This document shows positions 22,860-34,990 of a stretch of DNA of 64,000 nt, piece by piece. A model generated the notes under the pieces. The model was not told where the DNA came from. It searched no databases and was given only the letters and a program-made list of their open reading frames with translations. Origin of the DNA: Hydractinia symbiolongicarpus (taxonomy: Eukaryota; Cnidaria; Hydrozoa; Anthoathecata; Hydractiniidae); contig NC_079878.1 of assembly GCF_029227915.1 (NCBI RefSeq), positions 682,001 through 746,000 on the forward strand. The letters run 5' to 3'. Position 1 is the first letter of the stretch. Each line of letters begins with the position of its first letter. The position numbers and the translations under genes were made by a program.

Positions 22860-25170
22860 TCCCATGGGACTTATTTTCCATCTTCGTGATGCGATTTTAG
22901 TACTTTAAGTTAGCTTTTTAAGGCATTAGAATATGAAGCAATTTTTTAGACTATGACAACAAATGTAACGTGTTTGCTGCCGCAGGAAGATTCATCATAT
23001 TGTTCGTATCTGTGCAACTGATACGAATTTTATAACAACAAGTTAAACATTTAACATAATTACTGAATTATAATTTAGTGTCATCAAAATGTGTTTGGTT
23101 GGATTTGTTATTGAAGGTGACGCAAGACAGAATATTACCACGAACATTTCGTTTACGGGTAGTAAATAATAATTCAGATAGCAAAGAATGTCGTTAGTAA
23201 CGAGGAAACTAGATAACATTTTCAGCCAATAGAAGTAAACCAAAAATTTGCTATTACCGCTTAAAAAAAGTAAAACATGCTATATATTGATCAACTCGGC
23301 CAACCACATCCCCAGGGCATCTTGAATCTTTACTGACATTCAGGAAGTAGATACATTGCCCCGATACAAGATACAATGACGATAAAAAATAGATGTTTAA
23401 AAAAAGGTCGTATTTATTAGTTTCGCTCGTTAAATGACACACTGAGGCTAGATATATATTTTTAGTTTTGTGATTTTCAGTAGTTAACTTTATGAAAAGG
23501 CTTTTCTCCAAAGTTCTAGCTGGTTAGACGGCTTTACAATTTGTGAAAATTGTTTTTATAAGTGTTGTGCATCTGATTTAATGGGATCCTGTTTTTTATA
23601 CTTCACGCATTACGAACATTTAATGTCGCCTGATCAAATTTTTTTTATGCTCAGAGTCAAAAAAGCGAGAGACAAAGAGCCCTGGGATCAAGGTTGCTAG
23701 AAAGACAAAACGATATCCTTGTTTTCTCACCACAGCTTAAATATAGCAGGGAGTATCATGAAGAACTATTTTAAAACAGCGGTTGTTTCTGAACATGATT
23801 TTGTAATATATTTTATTGCCTATATAAATAACATTACATATTTGTGACGTCCGCCGTAAACATATTAGGCCCGAAAGATTTATTACAGGACAAAATATTT
23901 GCAGAGCCCAATAGAACCATTTTTGACTCTATTCCCCAAATTAAGTTCTGCAAAATTGTAATACTTAACAAGGTGCAAAAATAAGTTCCACAAAAGTTGA
24001 TCAATTGTAAAAAAAAATTCTGGAAAAAATGTTTCCCACAAAAATTTTTTTATAAAATTGCTCACAAATGGCAAGCTTGTTAGTAAAATTTATTCGGAAA
24101 AGGTAACTACATTTTGTGCAGGCGTGGTGCAAAGTGACTAATATTTTAATTAAATTCTTACCGTATTTTACCGGTAGGACGTGAGAAATGCTTTTTGTGT
24201 TTTTTTTGTTACAGATATGCTGTCAAAAATAGCTTATCGGGGCCTCCAAAAAAGGCTAAAGTCAGGAAATCAGGGGGAATTTTTTTACTCTTTTTTATCA
24301 AGCCGGTCTGAAAGCAAACCATCGCAATTTTCAATATTATTATTTCAATTTTCACTGAAGTTATATGACTTTTATTTTGAGCGAAAAGTATGGTTTTATA
24401 TAGGCACTGCTAGATACTTTTAGCCTATATCCCTTTCAGAACACGCACTTGCATGTTTTTAGTGAATGTTCTCCAAGAGAAGAAGGGGCTGGTTCCAATT
24501 TCACTTCTTTTGCGACACATTGAATCCTCAAGCAAACCCTTTCTTTTTATCACTTTTCATGCAAACATACGAAAAAACAACAACACAAAACCTTACAGAA
24601 TAAAAGCCTGTTTATAAAAGTTAACAACTTTCACGAAAGCAGAGGCTTATAGGCGAAAGACATGCGCATTGACTATTTCTGTTCTTATTTTTGATATGGT
24701 TGTCTTGGAAGATGCTAGATGCCAAAGTTATCCTGGCTTGGTAATTGAAGTGGCAATTAAAGTGACAATAACGTGCCTCTGTTTGCTTATTTGTATTTAT
24801 AAGGAGTATTATGATCTGGAGGAGGTAATATCATCTCGACAAAATAATATCATCACAAGAAGGTAACGTTAATTTTGTGGGGGTTGTAAAAAAAAAAGCA
24901 GTTAAATAAAAAAGCGGTTGCAAGCGCGTGCTGAAAACTGTAAATGAAAGTTATAAATACTTAAAGTTTTGTCATTTTAGATGAGGGATAAAAAGAATAT
25001 TCAATGAAGTTTACCATTTTCGCGTGTTTTATGAATTAATTTTGTAGAGTGACAAAGTCAGGTTTTACGATATTACTCTAACTTTATTAGCTGAAGAAAC
25101 AATCCTCTTTTACTTTATTATTTATATAGTAAGCTAACGAATTTTTTCAATAAACTTCTGAGCCCGCTTT
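22860..25170. other. Intergenic DNA with MITE ends
   Basis: About 23297-23345 and 23653-23697 carry isolated ends of the CAACCTCG family (ACATCCCCAGGGCATCTTG; GAGCCCTGGGATCAAGGTTG). The frame at 24669-24866 has a hydrophobic segment and ends at AAG|GTAACG, but no acceptor supports it. Otherwise no gene is seen. Confidence 0.4.
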
Positions 25171-26310
25171 TTATTTCTTTGTACACTAAAATAAAAGTTG
25201 GCTTAGTGATGGTAATAGATAGTTTTAGCCTTCACCAAAAATTGCAGAGAACTTTAAATGTGTTTGCCGGTAAAGAAAACTCCCTTATCTTGTCTCTGCA
25301 CCTTTTTGAAAACCAAGTGTTGTCAGGAATAGTTCAAACAGATGTGTCTGACCACTTCCCAATATTTTTTACTTCTAAAAATATCGCAAGTACCTTTTCA
25401 AAGCAGCAAACGACAAACTTTTATACGAGAATCTATTCTTAAACTGCTATTAATAGCTTCAAATGCTCGCTAAATCATACCGATTGGATCGAGGTATTAA
25501 ATATAATGGATGTAAACCGATCATATGAGCTCTTCTTAAATATATATTCACAAGAATATGAAAAATTCTTTTTACTAATAAAAAACTTGCATTAAAACCA
25601 AATCGCTGCAATCCCCATGGATAACAAAGGGCTTGATAAAGTCGGCAAAATAAAAGCTTTACGTCAAACAATTAAAGTCTAAGTCGTGTAAAGATATTGA
25701 AAACTACAAAACTTATAAAAACTTATGTAGGAAGAATCACCACACAAACCTATTTAATAAATATAAAGGCGATCCCAAAAAAACATGGTCCGTAGTGAAA
25801 GAAGTGATAGGAAATACACAGTACGGAAAGCGCTTTTTACAAGAAGTGAATAGGAGTGAAACTGTAATAGAAAATGAAAATGAAATTGCTAATGCATTTA
25901 ACGATTTCTTTGTTAACGTAGGACCTAGTCTAGCAGCAAATATTAGAAACAATAAAGACTATACGACATATCTGCCTAAATGTAAACTTAAACATAACAA
26001 TTACCCGTTAGCAATAATGAATTAGATACAGCTTTTAGCAGCTTAAAACGCAATAAAGCACCTGGCTATGACAATATTTGCAGTAATGTCGTTATAGACA
26101 CATTTTCAGCAATAAGACATGTAATTCATAACATTTTCAGTAAGTCAATATCACAGGGTGTATAAATTAAAAGTTGCAAAAGTGACACCAATTTTTAAAT
26201 CAGGTGATACTGACATATTATCAAGCCAATTTCTATTTTGCCAACATTTTTAAAAATTCTAGAAAAAATAATGTATAACAGATTATTTTATTATTTTACT
26301 GATCACGCAA

Positions 26311-26446
26311 TCTATATTATAATGCCCGTATACGTCTGTCTGTCTGTCACGCAAAATGGTAGCTTAGCTGCGCAATAGCGAGAAGCACGCAATGCGGTAT
26401 AAAAAGGAAGGGCGAACCCGTGGATTTTCCACGGGCTAATGACTAG
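26311..26446 (+). mobile_element. Helitron-like element, 136 bp, inserted in the LINE
   Basis: Starts A|TCTATATTATAATGCCCG, has the hairpin CCCGTGGATTTTCCACGGG near 26417-26435 and ends ATGACTAG|T. The LINE flanks (CTGATCACGCAA and TATTTTACGAATAA) adjoin without loss or duplication, as expected for Helitron insertion between A and T. This copy defines the element ends unambiguously. Confidence 0.8.
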
Positions 26447-27464
26447 TATTTTACGAATAACAGTTTGGATTTAGAAACAAGCACCCTACAGATCATGCAA
26501 TTATGCAACTTATTGGTGACATATAAAACTCGTTTGAGAAGGGTCAGTATACTTTAGGAATCTCCATTGACCTGTCTAAATATTTCACTGTTGATCACGA
26601 CATATTACTGGGAAAATTGAAAGCGTCTGGTATCAATGGATCTGACTTTGATTGGCTTAAAAGTTACTTGTGTAATCGACAACAATATGTCAGTTTTGAC
26701 GACAAAATAAAAACAAGCAAACTAGCAATCAAATGCGGAGTTCCTCAGGGTTCCATTCTTGGTCCACTTTGTTTTTAATATACGTAAACGACCTAAGCCG
26801 ATTATGTTCGCGGATGATACTAATATATTTTACTCGCATAATAACATAGAAACGCCTTTTGCCACGATGAACACAGAACTAGCGAAATTAAAGGACTGGC
26901 TTGATTCAAACAAACTTTTGCTAAATATAAAAAAGACTAAATACATCCTTTTTCATCAAACACACAAAAAGAAAAAGAAAATTTACCCCCTTCCAGAACT
27001 GGCAGTAGAAATTGATAAAGTTCACTGCGTGACAGATATTAAATTTCTATGTGTTATACTTGATGAGAATGTAAACTGGAATAAACATATCATTATCATT
27101 AACTTAAGAACTTTTAAACATGCCACGAGAATAATTACCTTTCAGAACAAGTTGACACATTCAAAGCCTTTGTTTCAACGTGTGAACATTATAAACATAA
27201 TTCGAATAAATATCCTTAGGACACTTTGTTTTATGAACAGGTCAAGAAGAAAAGAAACCACAGTGGTGTTCTCAAACACGTTTTTTGTGATGAAAAACAA
27301 ATATGTCACTAGATCTACTGAGTTGTATTACACGCCATTTAGGAAAACAAAGTTCAGTCGACTTTCCATTTCGTATCGCGGCCCATATATCTGGAACAAG
27401 ATCTCCAAAATGAAACCATCAATCTTACAGGACAAATGTTAAAACTTTTCAATCAAAAGTGAAG

Positions 27465-27534
27465 ACCGCGGATCGAAACCCGCTCACTGCTTGGCAGTAT
27501 GTTAGTGATGAATAAAGTAGTTCTTCTTCAATAT
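27465..27534 (+). mobile_element. 5'-truncated SINE with 10-bp target duplication
   Basis: ACCGCGGATCGAAACCCGCT onward matches the 3' half of the SINE at 33452-33620. It is flanked by the direct repeat AAAAGTGAAG (27455-27464 and 27535-27544), indicating insertion by target-primed reverse transcription into the LINE. Confidence 0.8.
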
Positions 27535-27790
27535 AAAAGTGAAGAAGTTTATCTTGGGTTATCGACAAGCTCGTGAACTACGCATAGGGTAGATCCCGCA
27601 GGTTCTTAATGTAAGAATTTTTGTCTTCTATGAGTCTCCTGACTTGAAGGTATAATGGCATTTCTTTATATTTTTATCGTTTCTCTCTTCTATTTTTTGT
27701 TTGTCTATTTTAAATTTTAACATATTAGAACTTTTTGCAACGTTTTACCATTGTATACCTTGGAAGTTAAAAATATATTACATTACATTA

Positions 27791-28540
27791 ACCCTGGAGA
27801 CCTGTAAACCGCTATAATAAAAATTATTTTTCTTGATTACACCGTGGAGTATAATTTTTCGTTTTTGAGCATAGGGGACCTGTTTCCGCTCCGCAACCCT
27901 TTTTATATTGATTATATATATAAAAAAAGTGTCTTTAAATGTCCCTCCACGCACACAACATCGACCCTAGGGGCTTCTTTTTCTATTTCGGGTCCCGCGC
28001 CCTGTACAGAAAAGAGAATAAGAGAAGCTCGGAGAGAGACGAGGAAAATTTATCGAGGACAGGGTTGATCAGCCGGGCTGGGGGCCGGAGGTTTGAGGTT
28101 AGCTAGAAATGCAATATTGCACCATTAGCCGAAAAATAAAAACATTCGTTCAGCTGTTTTGACAAACTGATTGCACCAGGCTTAGCTCACATTTTTGTTT
28201 TAAATACGAGTCAAAATGAAATTCCAGTTAAAACAAGCTAACTCAGTTCAATACTGGAGTAAGCATGGTGTTGAAAAAGTGCAAGCACGGTGGTAACACT
28301 GGAAACACTTTAAGAAATAGTTATAAACGAGGTGCGTAAAAAAGCTTTTTTAATTTTTTAAAAAGGCAGAGAAAACTTGAAATTAAATGGTAACTTGGTA
28401 GTTAACTGGATAATTAGACAATTGAGGTTAACCCTAAAGTAAAATAAAAAAATCGCAATATTTTATGCTAAAAGATTAAGAATGCAAATATTTAGCTATA
28501 GCCAGCTAGCATCACAAAAATAATTTTTTAAACCTTAAAA
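27791..28540. other. Region between LINE and RBR gene
   Basis: No supported gene. The 27844-28068 frame is GC-richer than its surroundings but shows no recognisable domain. Upstream exons of the RBR gene could lie here undetected. Confidence 0.35.
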
Positions 28541-28617
28541 TTTGCAAATTTATGAGAAAACAATTTCTTTCCTCAAGGTATTATCATTTTTTATTTTTTT
28601 ATATTATTGTTTTACAG

Positions 28618-29069
28618 GAGTTACATCTGTTGGAAAAGCTTCATCAACTTCATTTATCACAAGGAAAACGGATCATGTTTCTGGTACCTTACTAAATGAT
28701 GAGAAAAGACAGAATAAATTTTGGATTGATGATGGAATATCAATTAATGCTTGGGCCACAGATAATGCTTCTCTTAATTCCAATTCTAATGTAAGATTTT
28801 CCATGAACAAAAAGGGAAGATGGCATCTACCAGCCCATCTTAAAGAAACCCTGCAGGAAGTACCAGAAGCAAAAGAAAAACTTAGTGTCAAGCGACCAAA
28901 AAAAAAAGCAAAAAAGTTGAAAGAAATGTCAAATCAATTTTCGCATGAAAAAAGTGGTGTTGTTTTATTGGAAAAGCCTGGTGATTGGATGTTTGCAAAC
29001 AATTTAAGAAACAGTTGCAAATATGTTTTAGATTCCAGTTCCAACGAACATGCCAGAGAATCCAAAAAA
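28618..29069 (+). CDS. Probable internal exon upstream of the RBR ligase exon
   Basis: A pyrimidine-rich TTATATTATTGTTTTACAG precedes 28618 and a donor ATG|GTAAGC follows 29069. The frame (150 codons) contains KFWIDDGISINAW, GRWHLPAHLKETL, a Lys-rich KRPKKKAKK and a final ESKKW. No known domain is recognised. The phase (two bases left over) would join in frame to an acceptor at 30042 or 30018 of the RBR exon, but a better-looking AG at 30028 would not, so linkage to that gene is inference. The hydrophobic run encoded just before 28618 is intronic in this model, not a signal peptide. A Helitron (29126-29479) sits in the putative intron. Confidence 0.4.
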
Positions 29070-29080
29070 TGGTAAGCAAA

Positions 29081-29082
<2 letters not shown>

Positions 29083-29125
<43 letters not shown>
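29083..29125. repeat. (AT)n microsatellite
   Basis: Alternating AT of about 40 bases abuts the Helitron 3' terminus at 29126. Confidence 0.9.
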
Positions 29126-29126
<1 letters not shown>

Positions 29127-29479
29127 TAGTCAATAAGGCCCATAAAAAAATCCACTTAGACAGGATTACATTGGAAATTGTATATAATAGGATGATGCGC
29201 TTTTGCTGACTTCTGCAAAGTCACCCAACTGGCCCAAATTGGTCCCAGGTGGTCCCCAGTTACCCACACAGTGAGAAATCACCGTGTGGGTAACTTACGT
29301 CACCAACTTATTTCCAAGTTTTTTGGACTTAAAGTTTTAAGTGCATTGTAATGGCTTCTTTAATTTAATATTGGCGTTACATTAATGTTATTGAGGTTGC
29401 ATGTTAAATTTGTCAATTAACATTTGAGACATAACTTTTTTAGCTACATCAAAGGAAAATAAACACATTATTATATAGA
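29126..29479 (-). mobile_element. Helitron-like element, 354 bp
   Basis: On the minus strand it starts A|TCTATATAATAATGTG and ends in a degenerate hairpin followed by TTGACTAG|T. It is a shortened relative of the 589-bp copies at 3344 and 48332 and lies in the putative intron 5' of the RBR exon. Confidence 0.6.
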
Positions 29480-30041
29480 TACTTAAAATTTTAAAATATC
29501 TTATATTCTATACAATTATTCTTTGCTTCAGTGCATAAAAAATGACTGTTTTGTGTTTTTTCATTGTGTAGCCAATTTAATATTTACACAATATCATTTT
29601 TGCACTAAAAATAAAGTCTTGTTTTATATATTTTACTTGTTTTCCTTGTTTTATTTACTATTTGACCCTTATAGCTAATGATTTGTTTCATTTTTGGTTT
29701 CAATGTTGACCTTTTTTAACAAATGCTAATAAATCTTGAGCTCGGAATTATTATACATATAAAATAATATTGATAAATTGATAATTTAGTGTATAATTGA
29801 TAATTTAGTGTATATAATATAGGTTTTCTATTATGAATGGATCATTCTGAGGTTTTTTCAATGCATTATTTTTTGCAAATAGCCTATTAGTTTTATTTTA
29901 TTTTCAGTTTATTGAGATAAGTTGGCCTTTAAAGTTGATCTTATAGGGACTAACAATTATTTTATTAACCACCAAAATTCAGCACTTTACCAAAAAAAAG
30001 TTTAACTTTCTGCGAAGTTCAATTTTAGCAAATAGAACTAG

Positions 30042-32160
30042 GAAGGTGGCAAAGCATGTAGCACAAATTATTTTGACTTTATTTAGGAGAGCTAATTTAC
30101 CAACATTACGTTGTGAAGATAAAGCAGAAATTGTTTATACTATTGAATCATCTGTCAAAACAAAGACGAATACATGGTGTTACCATAATGATAAAAGAAA
30201 AACTTATTCTGAACCGAAGAATAATAAACATCACAGGGAATCGAAAAATTGTTGCAAACTAGTTGATTATGAAAAAAATGGGGAAGTATACGTCGATAGT
30301 GATATAACAGACAGTGAAGACTATTGTGAAGACGCAGTAAGATCAAATTTTAAAACTGGTGGTTACAGCTTAAATATGTTCGTTGTGGACAAGAAACATG
30401 CAAATATTCCACACAACTTAAATGCAAACATAGACCATCAGTTAGAAAGAGTCAATCCAGCATCCGGTCAATTCACAAAGAAGCACGATAAGGGAAGTTA
30501 TGAAATAATCGAAGTAACCAATTGTAACAATGAATTTGTTAGTATGGATGCTGCAATTGAAATTAATAATGACAGGACTTTATCTGATAAAAAAATGAAA
30601 AGGAAATCGTCAAAGAAAAGTTTAGAGTTCTCATTAAAAATAGATAGCAGCCAAATAAAATGTGAGAATCTCAAAAGGCTTTTTGGGTGTCAGTACAGAG
30701 AAGGAGCCTCTTACCCACGATCTTTTGCAATTTTTAAAAGCACTACAGATTTAGCAGATGCTGCCATTTTGTTTACAATCGAATCTGAGTATGTGGATGG
30801 CTTTTCCACAGTCAACATTAAAACATTTAATAGCAATATTGAACAATTTCCAGTAAGTGAGAAAAATTTTGATATCTTAAATTTGGTCAACTATGCTTTT
30901 AAAGGCTTGAACTCTGTCACTATGAAACATAATCATTTGGAGAAAGAATTTTCATCATCTATGTTGCAATGTTTTAAACCAAAAATAGATCTGGTTGAAT
31001 TTAACAACTTTTTTCCAGATGTTTTTGACGACTTGAATCAGCGTTTTGTTGACAATATTGAATCACAGTCTAAAACAACCTGCCCAATTTGCTTTTCTTC
31101 TGTTGTGATCATACATTTAAAGAAGTGCAATCATTATGCATGTAAGAGCTGTTTGGAAAAATACGTAAGCACCCAAATGAACTCGGGATATTTCCAACTG
31201 TTATGCCCTGAGTTTCAATGCAGTAACAAATTAGATGTGGTTACCATTTTGCAGCTTATAAGTCCCCAGGAGTTTTCCATGGTTATAAAGAAAAAAATGG
31301 AGGCTTACGTACTAAAGAATGAGTCAATGAAATTTTGTCCGAACAGTCGTTGCAAAGTTGTGGCAGTAAATCCTACTGATGTAAGCTTAAGCAATAAAGT
31401 TATTGTTGATAACCCTATCGTGAGATGCAAATGTACTAAAAATTGGTGCTTTAACTGCCAAAATGTTGATCACTGGCCGTCCTCATGTGAAGCTTTTCAA
31501 AATTATCAAGAACAAAAACAATCAGATATTGGTACGGTTTTGGATCAAAATGGAAATTTATTTCAAGTGGAAATCGTTTACAAAAAATGCCCTTTCTGTA
31601 GAAATCCCATCGTGAAAAATGGAGGTTGTAATTACATGTCGTGCATTTGTGGTAAATCATTTTGTTGGTATTGTTTGAAATCATTTGCACAGCATACAAG
31701 CTGTTCAATGGCTGATGACCAAAAGATGACTTTCACCAGCTTGGACGATAGCAATACCAGCTCTAGAGTAGTTAAATTTCAAAGGAAAGCTGTAAAGTAT
31801 GCTATGCTGTCTACTGGTGTGAATGTTTGGAAAACAAAACTGAAGGTAAACAAGGAAATCCGAAAGTTAAATCACGTACCATCTTCATCGTTGCTTGGCG
31901 TAACTAATCAAGCATTTGGTTTGTTGCATGATTGCTACAAGCTGATGGAGAATTTGACCGTAGCATGCGCGATGAGTAAGTCGAAACATTTCAACCGACG
32001 TGCTATGGAGTTTGTTGAAGGATTAATGTTTTATACTGGTTTGTTGAAGGATACGCTCTACCGTACAGCCAAAATTTGCGATATCGTAAAGTACATCAAA
32101 CTTGTTGAAGAATATTTAAATAAACTTCAAAATTTTGGATTAGCCAAAAAGGAAGAATAA
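30042..32160 (+). CDS. RBR-type (RING-IBR-RING) E3 ubiquitin ligase, terminal exon
   Basis: The frame is open from 29950 to a TAA at 32158-32160; its start is an intron boundary, not an ATG (acceptor 30042, 30018 or 30029). Counting from codon 30046, RING1 begins at Cys346 (CPICFSS to KKCNHYACKSC), the IBR near 431 (CPNSRCKVV to CKCTKNWCFNC) and RING2 at 515 (CPFCRNPIVKNGGCNYMSC). RBR ligases pass ubiquitin from an E2 through a RING2 cysteine; by alignment with ariadne and parkin this is Cys528 in GGCNYM, present here. A C-terminal helical region follows, as in ariadne proteins. The roughly 340 residues before RING1 are charged, with no domain I recognise. The zinc-ligand pattern looks intact. 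Placement among RBR subfamilies is uncertain. Confidence 0.85.
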
Positions 32161-33350
32161 ACAGTTTTTGAACTTAATGTTAATTATTTAGACATTTTTT
32201 ATAAACATTAGGTTAAATACCTATCCGTATCAATTATAATTTACAAAATTTAAGCCTCAAAATATGCCGATTTGTACGAGTTTTAATTAACAACATGTTT
32301 TTGCACGTTTTTATTTTTACGGAGTGATCTATTTTAGATGAGTTCTTTAAGTGTTATTTAGTGTGTAAATATTAGTCTTGATAAGGTATATATCGCTATA
32401 TCTGAATCTTCTTCTTGTTGTATTTACATTAAGTACTAAAATTTTCGGCGGACGGACACATTTTTTTATATCGGCAGAAAAATTTTCGGACAAGATTTAT
32501 GATGTCAAAAAATGTATGGGTAAGTCTTCTGAACGAATTTTAACCAAATTATAAAAGTAATGATTACGGGAAATGACACAAAAAGAAGGCTAGAAGCATT
32601 TGTAGTGTCATATATTCAATCAAGATCTTAAAAAAGGTCTTCAGGATCAAACTTTATAGATAGAGCCTCAGCAAAATTGGAAATAACGAGAACAAAAGTT
32701 TAAAAATTGCAGTTTTTATTGATTTTGTGTTTGTTTTTGTGTTTAAAAGTAAAAATCTTTAACTGAAATGGTATGCTGCAATGTTTTCAGTAGGTCTATT
32801 TAAACCATTTTTTAAACCTTTTTTTTGGTTTTCGACTTTAGTAACTCACACAAAAGTCGAGCTAATTGCGGTGAAAAATTTTATAACTAAGGATAAAAAC
32901 AACATCTTACATCATGTTAAATATCAAATTGGGCATCCAATTATAACTAAAAAAGACAGAAAAGGTGTAAGTACTTACCTTGCTTTTAACTCAAGCTTTC
33001 TAGCAAAATAAACTTCACACTTTTTGAACTAGCTGGCTAGATAATATCCTTAGATGTTTTGCATAGAGACATAAGTTTATTGTACACAAAGCCAGAGGTA
33101 TTAATTACCTTCTTAAAGCTAGCAACATAACATTTTTTAACAAATACGGCTCCTCGTGTTGTCTTGATTCCTTATCAAAACAAACTTTCTATTTACTGAT
33201 ACTTAATATATTTTACAGACCGTAGCTTATTTTACCGCCAAAAAGAATACTGAAGGAATATTTTTTTTTTTAGAAAATAAAGCTAATTGGTCATAAAAAG
33301 TAAGTATTCATGTTGTTTAGACGTCTGTGTAGTTCTAAAGTGTGTATAAT
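32161..33350. other. RBR 3' flank and intergenic DNA
   Basis: The RBR stop codon overlaps AATAAA at 32156-32161. No gene is seen beyond it. The 32781-33011 frame shows no recognisable feature. Confidence 0.4.
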
Positions 33351-33620
33351 TTATATTGAAGAAGAACTACTTTGTTCATCACTAACATACTGCCAAGCAT
33401 TGAGCGGGATTCGATCCGCGGTCCCCAGAACTGGGAGCCGCGGATCGAATCTATATGTATACACACCATCCGGATAAACTATCTAAGTTTGTCACTAACA
33501 TGTTGCCGCACGTAGTGTAGTGGGTTTGTCTGCGGCTCCCAGTTCTGGGGACCGCGGATCGAATCCCGCTCACTGCTTGACAGTATGTTAGTGATGAACA
33601 AAGTAGTTCTTCTTCAATAT
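33351..33620. mobile_element. Head-to-head pair of tRNA-like SINEs
   Basis: Minus-strand copy at about 33351-33440 and plus-strand copy at 33452-33620 of the SINE described at 16130. Both carry GGATCGAATC B-boxes and the GTTAGTGATGA 3' end. The plus copy has inverted flanks at 33491-33507 and 33581-33597. The pair forms a large imperfect palindrome. Confidence 0.75.
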
Positions 33621-34612
33621 GACTTACACGCATTATACTCGCCCGTCATGATCAGAGTTCTGATCGGGGTGAAGCATTCTCTGTTTAGAATGCAATACGG
33701 ATGTGCTATGATAAATATTCACCTATATGTGTATAATTCTTGCACCTTGACCTTTTGAGTGGTCTGTTAATTACACACCATTCTTCGAAATATGCAGGGA
33801 TTAAGCTTATTGAACCGTTTCGTAGCCCCTTTAATATTCTATTTTTGGTAAAGCCAAGCAATCAAACATTTAATAAATTTTGAAAATTCGTTGTGACGTC
33901 ACCTATGACCTGTCCATATAACAAAAAAAAACATTTTACAGAAATATTTTAACCAATTAAGGGCGCAGCTAAATATTCGTTGAGAAATGGCTTTCCGTTT
34001 AGTGAGAGATAAAAAAAGCAAAGTTATTCTGAAACTGTTCTTGAACATTTTAAAAATCGTAAGGCCTTGAAGGGTTAAGATTAAGTCGATTTAATTTGCT
34101 GATCCAAATATGTGTAGGGTGTTGTCCTATTGTAAAACGACTAATGAGATATTCGGTTTAAACAGCATTAATGATGTATTAACATCCTAATCGTTTATGC
34201 TTTGCAAGGCTAATTTTAGCCCCAGATGGGCACTTCACGTAGTAAAAAATCAGTAAATTTTATAAAGTTACATTTTTTATAAACTGCCGAATTTAAACAA
34301 TCGCACCAAAATTGCTAACTAATTTGTTTTGGGGCAAATAGGTGATAATAGTATAAATGAAATAAACACTTTGAAAATAAACAATTTAGAAGTGTATTTG
34401 GAATATAATAAGTGCAGTGGACTGGCTTTACTAATCTTGAGCGATTGACGTCAAACGAATATATAATAACGTCAAAGTTTTTGTAAGACAGAACAATAAA
34501 TTTACGTGAATTAATCTTGGGAAAGAAATTAATCTTGTTGTGTATATTGATTCCAATGTGTTATAAAAATTGCAGAACTTGTTCGGTATTTTCAGCTACA
34601 CGCAAACTAAAT
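33621..34612. other. Non-coding stretch
   Basis: AT-rich, no gene. CTTGACCTTTTGA with a following CACGCCATT/CACACCATT phrase near 33750-33785 resembles 810-850, suggesting a shared dispersed repeat. Confidence 0.35.
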
Positions 34613-34752
34613 GTATAGTATAGTATAGTATAGTATAGTACAGTATAGTATAGTATAGTATAGTATAGTATAGTATAGTATAGTATAGTATAGTATAGTA
34701 TAGTATAGTATAGTATAGTATAGTAAAGTAAAGTATAGTATAGTATAGTATA
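34613..34752. repeat. (TATAG)n pentanucleotide microsatellite
   Basis: About 28 units of TATAG with a few substitutions. The minus-strand frame of Tyr and Leu/Ile repeats through it is a by-product. Confidence 0.95.
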
Positions 34753-34856
34753 TTCTGACAATAATTTCAGGTTACTACAACCTCTAGGGTCAGCTCATAA
34801 TAAATAGATAAATAGTATTAACATAAAAAAAAATAATGTTTAAATACTTTTTAAAA

Positions 34857-34990
34857 CTAGTCGTTAGCCCGTGGAAAAATCCACGGATTCGCCCTTCTTT
34901 TTTATACCGTACTGCGTGCGTCTCGTTACTCGCGCAGCTAAGCTACCATTTAGCGTGAGAGACGGACAGACGTATACGGGGATTATAATA
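34857..34990 (-). mobile_element. Helitron-like element, about 134 bp
   Basis: On the minus strand TATTATAATCCCCGTATACG (5' end slightly eroded) leads to the hairpin CCGTGGATTTTTCCACGGG and CTAACGACTAG|T. The interior matches copies at 6886 and 26311. The plus-strand frame 34871-35287 starts inside it and is not credited. Confidence 0.65.

Larger units (their letters stand above)
25171..27790 (+). mobile_element. Decayed non-LTR retrotransposon (LINE), 5' truncated
   Basis: Fragments in several frames follow LINE order. They are the end of the endonuclease (VSDHFPIFF, about 25340-25375), a linker (NDFFVNVGPSLA, about 25900-25940), reverse transcriptase pieces (SGDTDI, then GVPQGSILGP at about 26738-26768), the catalytic FADDTNIF near 26808-26831 and a C-terminal part to 27442. 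Stops and frame shifts break it throughout. The closing ATTACATTACATTA near 27777-27790 suits a LINE 3' tail. The clade looks CR1/L2-like from motif wording only. A Helitron (26311-26446) and a truncated SINE (27465-27534) are nested within it. Confidence 0.75.

Noticed and set aside
24669-24866. Possible transmembrane exon
   Set aside because: Hydrophobic segment and a GTAACG at the end, but no acceptor, start or partner exon could be identified.
28542-28617. Signal-anchor start for the frame at 28542-29075
   Set aside because: A strong pyrimidine tract and CAG acceptor at 28617 indicate the hydrophobic run is intronic.
34561-34761. 66-codon minus-strand frame
   Set aside because: Translation of the TATAG microsatellite.
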